A stretch of 64,000 nucleotides of DNA from Epiperipatus broadwayi (lineage: Eukaryota > Onychophora > Udeonychophora > Euonychophora > Peripatidae), in assembly GCA_028023455.1 (NCBI GenBank), contig JAQFVV010000012.1, positions 13,406,364 to 13,470,363 on the forward strand, written 5' to 3'. Each line of letters begins with the position of its first letter. Position 1 is the stretch's first letter. Both the position numbers and the translations under genes were made by a program. The notes below the pieces were generated by a model. It did not search any database, was not told the DNA's origin, and saw only the letters and a list, made by a program, of their open reading frames with translations. Shown one piece after another: positions 60,410 to 64,000 of this stretch.

Positions 60410-61830
60410 TTGACTTTTTTTTGTTTGTTTACAAAGTTTACTTCTTTCGTTTCTGAATTATTTTTCCCAAATAATATTTTGGATGATGGTATAATAATAG
60501 TTGTTTTTTTTTAAAAAAATTTTTATTGACAAGAGGGTCTTTTTTGGTGTGTGTTCAAATAGTAATGTGTTTTTTTTTTTTAAAATAGTATTACTGTTTT
60601 TGTAAAATTGGATTGCCGAAATTTAAAAGAGAACGGGTCTTTTTTGGTGTGTGTTCAAATAGTAATTTGTGTTTTTTTTTTTTAAATAGTATTACTGTTT
60701 TTGTAAAATTGGATTGCCGAAATTTAAGAGAGAAGTGTTGTTGTTTTTTTTTTCCGCGTGTGCATGTGTATGTTTAAATAAAAATTAAAACCGTTACTTT
60801 TATCGGTTTACATTTAATTGACGACGGATATGACTTCCTTTTGTTTATAAATTATGATTTTTGTTTCTACGAATAAATATTTTTGACAATGGGACAATAA
60901 TAGTTGTTGATTGTTTAATTTTTATTGTCAAAAGGTTGTTTTTTGGTGTAGTTTCAAATAATATTTTGGGTTATGTTTAAATAATAAGTTACCGTCTTAC
61001 TTTGATTGGTTTATATTTGATTGACACTAATTATTGGGACAGGTGTTTTTTTGTGTGTACGGTTGTAGACAACAATTATTGGGTGAAGGGGTGGGTTAAC
61101 CATTTAAAGAATAGTAGTTTTAAGTTACGGTCTTACTTTGGTTTACATTTGATTGCCGATACTAATTATTGGGAGGGGTGTTTTTTTGTATGTACGATTG
61201 TAGACAACAATTATTGGGGAAAGGGGTGTAACCGTTTAAAGAATAGTAGTTTACGTTACTTTTAGTGGTGGTGTACATTTGATTGCTGACAATAATTAGT
61301 GAGAGGAGTGGGTGTTTTTGGATGATGATTAAATACTAATTTACCTTCCTTTTATTTTACATTCGATTGCCGACAACAATTATTTGGAGAAAGGGTTTTT
61401 TTTTGTGTGTATGTTTGGTGAATCAAAATTAAAGTTACTTTTATTTATTACATTTGATTGACAACCGATTGACTTTTTTCGTTTATAAATTATTGTTTTG
61501 GTTTCCCAAAAACATAATATTTTTGACAATGGGACAATAATAGTTCTTAATTTCATTATTATTGACAAGAACGGATTTTTTTTGGTGTACGTTTAAATAG
61601 TAATTTGGGTTGTGTTTAAATAGTAATATTGTTTTTAAAAATTTAAATGACAAAATTAAAGAAATAACGGGGGGGGGGAGGTATGGATCTTTAAATAATA
61701 ATTTTCGTTACTTTAATTTGTTTACATTTGATTGACAACAATTAGTGGGAGAGTGTTTTGTGTATTTTTAAATAATAATTTACATTTTTTGGTTAACAAC
61801 AATTATTGTGTATGTTACGTCACTTTATTT
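60410..61830. repeat. Degenerate minisatellite inside the Merlin-type element
   Basis: A G/T-rich array built from variants of ATTTGATTGCCGACAACAAT, TATTGGGAGAGGGG, GTTTTTTTGTGTGTACG and TTTAAATAGTAATTT. Two neighbouring units at 60535-60634 and 60635-60734 are almost identical with a 100 bp period. Other units drift in length (about 85-130 bp). The plus-strand frame at 61002-61265 is two translated units, not a gene. Confidence 0.8.
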
Positions 61831-61840
61831 ATCAATTTGG

Positions 61841-62182
61841 TTAATAATATTTACTAGTAGACATTTCAATATCATTAATGGCATGCTGTACGGTCAACTC
61901 GTCACGGCTCCGGTAATGCACCAAACGTAAAGACTTGACGAACGGCATTTGAAATCCCTCAAACCAGCTGCCTTTTCGAAGTGCACATTTCTTTCGGCAA
62001 GAACGAGACTTACAAATGAAAGTCCAAAGATCTTTATGAGCCTCAAGTCTCATACATTCGCCGCACAAACATCTTTTTTCTTTCAGCAGGATGTTTTTCT
62101 GCTGTAGAAATGTTACAGCACTGGCGGCTTCCATGTCTGGCAATTCCCATGTTTTCATATTTTCTGTTTTCGAATTTGCCAT
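61841..62182 (-). CDS. Merlin/ISXO2-like transposase N-terminal domain (catalytic part missing)
   Basis: 113 residues from MANSKTENMKTWELPDMEAA. A zinc ribbon uses C40-x2-C43 and C57-x4-C62 (also C38 and C66). The family signature CRKKCALRKGSWFEGFQMPF follows, and then a helix-turn-helix-like part LRLVHYRSRDELTVQHAIND. This is the DNA-binding N-terminus of IS1595/ISXO2-type transposases, normally followed by a DDE-type catalytic domain in a protein of about 300 residues. Here the frame stops after STSKYY. ACTAGTAAAT could be a splice donor just before the stop, but no catalytic motifs were found in the next 1.5 kb. The frame is intact, so it may still be expressed or was lost recently. Confidence 0.75.
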   Translation of the reverse strand: MANSKTENMKTWELPDMEAASAVTFLQQKNILLKEKRCLCGECMRLEAHKDLWTFICKSRSCRKKCALRKGSWFEGFQMPFVKSLRLVHYRSRDELTVQHAINDIEMSTSKYY

Positions 62183-62531
62183 ACTTTTTGTCTCGGAAAA
62201 TTTCTCGCTAAAATGTGACTCAAAGCGTGATCTTTAAAATATTACGCTAACCCACTGTAATCGAAAATTTAGGAGGAATACAAATTTATGAGGAACAATT
62301 ACGATACTGTTAAAATTGTTAAAATGTAACAGTACATAAATTCGTCTTAAAAAAAAAAGGCACCGATGAAAATTTAAATAAGTTTGACACGATCAAATTA
62401 ACACACCCACGTACGATGTTGTTACATCAAATACATAACACAGCATTACGATATAGTGCGTGGCATAAACAACTACGGCATTTTCCTCTGCTATTAGCAT
62501 CGGAAAAAGCCACACCGTTAGCCGCTAAGCC

Positions 62532-62667
62532 GAGTTAACATTCTTTCTAGATTTTATCGTAGAAAGAAGACTTAACTCCGAGTTAACAGTCTACCTTTTA
62601 GCATAGAAAGAAGACTTAACTCAGAGTTAACAATCTTTCTAGGATTTATTTTAGAAAGAATGCTTAA
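62532..62667. repeat. Three tandem imperfect hairpins near the right end of the Merlin-type element
   Basis: Units at 62532-62578, 62580-62622 and 62624-62667 each begin GAGTTAACA and end in CTTAACTC or CTTAA, with TTCTTTCTAG and TAGAAAGAA pairing inside. The period is 44-48 bp. They lie between the transposase start and the right terminal repeat, where transposase binding sites or a promoter would be expected. Confidence 0.75.
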
Positions 62668-62768
62668 AGGCTTGGGTGCGGCCGCGGAAACGGCATATTT
62701 CTAGAAATTTAGCTAGAAATCGCGCCTCTAGTGGCTGACACGAAAGATCAGATGACAACCCAAAATTT

Positions 62769-63830
62769 TAATTGTGATTTTAATGATAATGAACGGGGAA
62801 TGTGCTGAGAATATAAATTGTAATGGGAATTGAGCTTAAAGTTTCTTCTTGTTAACAACCACGAGTTTCCAAGAGTATTAGAATTATTATTTTTTAATGC
62901 ATTCTCGATGTTCTCTTAGTCTATTGATTATTTATTAACCCATTCATTAGATATTATTATTAGAAACTATTAATAAGTTATTGAAATAAGATTTAGCCTC
63001 AATATTTGATTGAAGTTGCAATTTGGCGCCCTGGCAAATATGATTACGGATGTTCTATCCCATCATCATCGATCCTGAGAGAAGCTTTAGAGATAATGTT
63101 AGCTAAGAGTGGAGGAGCATCCATCCATTTGACTGAAAGGTTATAAGCAGCGCACAACATGGCCGCAAGTGTCTAAGAGCTGGAGTAAAAGCTTTATAAG
63201 TAGCGCATAACGTGGTTGCATGACCAAAAAGATTATAGTATATATATTGTAAAATAAAGTTTATTATTGAAATTTGTAAAATATGTGCAGTCAGTGCATT
63301 GTTATTGTTTTACCCGTAAACTGGAGCACTCTAGAAAATTTATCTATCAAAAGAAAATGAATAGTAAATTACGTTAAGTAACAAAACTATTAAAATGTAA
63401 ATTGAGTCAGTTGCATGCAAACATGTGAATTGAAAAGAACTGTCAAGGTGATTGTAATGAAATTTCTTAAAAGGAAAAAAGGAGGACTAATTTTCCATTT
63501 CTAAACACTTGAAAGTGAAGAGCAAAATGACATAATGAAATGAAATAAGACAGCATCTGTTAATTATCTTTCAGGGAAAATAATTACAAATCAAGTATAC
63601 TTAAGTTATAGATATGAATGTATAAGAGTTAAGGAAACTCTAATTAAGGGACTGTCATATATATTTGCAGTGTGTAAAAATGAAGTAGTCCCATACACAA
63701 ACATGTTAGTAATTCCTTACTAAAGTATTATTATTTCAATCTATTATTTTATTTATCATTTATATTATATTAACATTTGTCAATACAGATTACCTAGTTA
63801 TAAGTCATTAAAACAGACAAAACTCTCCAT
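62769..63830. other. Right-hand flank, weak repeats only
   Basis: No gene seen. TTTGGCGCCCTGGCAAATAT at 63022-63041 resembles a retroviral-type primer site but has no LTR around it that I can confirm. Two imperfect copies of TTATAAGCAGCGCACAACAT lie about 54 bases apart (63140 and 63194). TTAAAACAGACAAAACTCTC at 63808 matches the start of the foldback family at 25030. Confidence 0.4.
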
Positions 63831-63956
63831 ACAATAGTTATGAGCAAGCATAAGAAACAATGATCATGTGATACTAATTATAAGTTATTTTATACAATAG
63901 TTATGAGCAAGCATAAGAAACAATGATCATGTGATACTAATTATAAGTTATTTTAT
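63831..63956. repeat. Exact 63 bp tandem duplication
   Basis: 63831-63893 and 63894-63956 are identical and begin ACAATAGTTATGAGCAAGCA. The unit is related to 25186-25235, where the sequence lies just right of the short foldback, and so belongs to the same hammerhead-linked repeat family. Confidence 0.85.
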
Positions 63957-64000
63957 GTTATTTTACTTTGATGCTGACACAACTGGTAATATTAAGAATA

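Larger units (their letters stand above)
60304..62768. mobile_element. Merlin-type DNA transposon, 2449 bp, with internal minisatellite
   Basis: Terminal inverted repeats begin GGTTGTCATCTGATC and extend through GTGTCAGCCACTAGAGGCGC, about 48 bp with three mismatches (60312-60360 and 62713-62760). The flanks are CAAAATTT on both sides (60304-60311, 62761-62768), a perfect 8 bp duplication. Inside are a minisatellite (60410-61830), a minus-strand frame for a transposase N-terminus (61841-62182), and three tandem hairpins (62532-62667). GG ends, 8-9 bp duplications and an IS1595/ISXO2-like transposase are the marks of Merlin. No catalytic domain is present. Confidence 0.85.

Noticed and set aside
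61002-61265. 87-codon frame with repeated NYW and CFFVCT motifs that looked like a repeat protein
   Set aside because: It is two units of the minisatellite in translation; the units drift in length and lose the frame outside.
63022-63041. Primer-binding-site-like TTTGGCGCCCTGG
   Set aside because: No LTR ends or gag could be found around it.

Overview
The window reads as AT-rich, intron-rich animal DNA, most likely from an invertebrate. There are no bacterial-style operons. Almost everything recognisable is a metazoan transposable element: CR1-like, L1/Tx1-like and RTE-like LINEs, Penelope-like elements, Ty3/gypsy remnants, a GTF2IRD2-type hAT, a Merlin-type DNA transposon, a tRNA-derived SINE and several foldback elements. 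I cannot name the species. A lophotrochozoan such as a mollusc would fit, but that is inference. Only one short coiled-coil exon looks like a host gene. Element names LINE-A to LINE-I are labels used here only.

Layout. 1-213: end of an RTE-like reverse transcriptase. 905-14880: two CR1-like LINEs on the minus strand (LINE-A, LINE-B), joined through a run of about 171 AAT triplets. LINE-A is split by a 3.5 kb insertion with short inverted ends and a TA duplication. 15325-17169: a Ty3/gypsy LTR and partial gag bracketed by a 140 bp direct repeat. 17170-22212: sparse sequence with one coiled-coil exon, a 274 bp MITE with an 8 bp duplication, and a decayed coding stretch. 22213-24960: worn LINE-C. 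25030-36680: L1/Tx1-like LINE-G and LINE-H on the plus strand, a hAT pseudogene broken by a foldback that carries an intact-looking hammerhead ribozyme, and two further foldbacks. 36690-37200: a Penelope endonuclease fragment. 37240-47280: a head-to-tail train of CR1-like LINEs (D, E, F) on the minus strand, with LINE-F split by a 3.6 kb insertion. 47288-52870: L1/Tx1-like LINE-I. 52880-53930: a gypsy integrase tail. 54033-56736: a 2.7 kb inverted dimer of a Penelope element between 14 bp target duplications. 60304-62768: a Merlin-type transposon whose catalytic region has been replaced by a minisatellite. 63831-63956: an exact 63 bp tandem pair.

Three themes tie this together. First, the CR1-like LINEs end in ATT or ATC triplet tails, and their 5' ends repeatedly sit against another triplet run, as if each copy entered the tail of an earlier one. 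Second, inverted dimers and foldbacks are unusually common, and two contain hammerhead-type or degenerate hammerhead-type motifs linked to Penelope elements. Third, several insertions can be dated and bounded exactly, because removing them together with one target-duplication copy restores a reading frame or a repeat consensus. No search or folding program was run; family names rest on motifs seen in translation.
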